NCBI RefSeq assembly: GCF_947378715.1
Contig: NZ_CANCLE010000212.1
Coordinates: forward strand, 1-5,482
Length of the DNA stretch: 5,482 nt
DNA from: Phenylobacterium aquaticum
Lineage (GTDB): Bacteria > Pseudomonadota > Alphaproteobacteria > Caulobacterales > Caulobacteraceae
Reading direction: 5' to 3'
Part shown: in pieces, positions 5,186 to 5,482 of the stretch
Layout: every line of letters starts with the position of its first letter
Numbering within the stretch: the first letter of the stretch is position 1
Program-made: the position numbers and the translations under genes
The notes under the pieces: model-generated
Database searches by the model: none
Seen by the model: the letters and a program-made list of their open reading frames with translations, nothing else
What the model was told of the DNA's origin: nothing

Positions 5186-5482
5186 CTACGCCCCCACCAC
5201 CGCGTCGATCTCGATCTCCACCAGCCAGGCCGGATCGATGAAACCCTTCACCTCGACGAAGGTGCAGGCCGGGCGCACGCCCACGAACCATTCCCCGTGC
5301 ACGTCGGCGGCTTCCCGCCAGCGAGTGATGTCGGTCAACATCATGCGCGTGCGGATCACGTCCTTGCGGCTCGCGCCCGCCTCGATCAGCGCCGCCTCGG
5401 CGATCTCGAAACAGCGGCGCGTCTGGCCGGCCACGTCGCCCGGACATGCCGTTCCGCCCTCGGCCGCGATCGGCGCCGTGCC
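5186..5482 (-). CDS. RidA/YjgF/UK114-superfamily protein, N-terminus beyond the right edge
   Basis: The reading frame is open to the window edge, giving 98 codons plus the stop. The GTG at 5434 is not needed as a start, because the upstream in-frame residues GTAPIAAEGGTACPGDVAGQ already look like the Rid family's early strands. The family core follows: QTRRCFEIAEAALIEAGAS (the first long helix), KDVIRTRMMLTDITRW, then VHGEWF, and finally RPACTFVEVKGFIDPAWLVEIEIDAVV. Classical RidA is a trimer that hydrolyses reactive enamines and imines made by PLP enzymes, using an Arg in the segment PARSCVEV (Arg105 in E. coli). Here the aligned position is Cys (PACTFVEV), so it probably belongs to the Rid subgroups that lack this Arg and whose activity is less certain. 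It is convergent with the small membrane gene, with a 3-nt gap. Confidence 0.9.
   Translation of the reverse strand, partial: GTAPIAAEGGTACPGDVAGQTRRCFEIAEAALIEAGASRKDVIRTRMMLTDITRWREAADVHGEWFVGVRPACTFVEVKGFIDPAWLVEIEIDAVVGA

Overview
The window is high-GC bacterial DNA, densely coded and in the style of an alphaproteobacterium. The closest look is to Caulobacterales such as Caulobacter or Phenylobacterium. The reasons are the codon use, promoter elements resembling the Caulobacter housekeeping consensus (TTGACGS with GCTANAWC), a CC2985-type ParD antitoxin, and an SRAP protein of the 'MCNE' type that I recall from alphaproteobacteria. The genus is inferred, not shown. I see no rRNA, tRNA, CRISPR array, insertion sequence or phage gene.

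Layout from left to right. (1) A LysR-type regulator on the minus strand (1-385), cut by the left edge. It diverges across a 111-nt control region from a cytochrome P450 (497-1912) and a GNAT acetyltransferase (1909-2394). These two overlap by 4 nt and probably form a LysR-controlled operon. (2) A type II toxin-antitoxin pair, parD (2453-2743) and parE (2740-3087). It is preceded by a 25-nt perfect palindrome that is the probable autoregulatory operator. (3) An SRAP-domain (YedK/HMCES-like) DNA-protein crosslink protein (3130-3744), 42 nt after parE on the same strand. (4) An Old Yellow Enzyme-type flavin oxidoreductase on the minus strand (3741-4835), convergent with the SRAP gene and sharing a CTAG for both stop codons. 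(5) A 143-nt divergent region with a 21-nt-period direct repeat, then a 67-residue single-membrane-span protein (4979-5182). (6) A RidA-superfamily protein on the minus strand (5186-5482), cut by the right edge, with Cys where catalytic RidA enzymes have Arg.

Functionally this is ordinary accessory chromosome. It holds a probable small-molecule oxidation and acylation operon under LysR control, an addiction or stress module, a genome-maintenance protein, an ene-reductase and a Rid protein. I see no clear evidence that all these genes form one new system. The points most worth checking are the parDE palindrome, the lysR/P450 control region, the P450-GNAT coupling and the Arg-less Rid protein. 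All intergenic gaps are shorter than 150 nt, so no long stretch lacks a gene.
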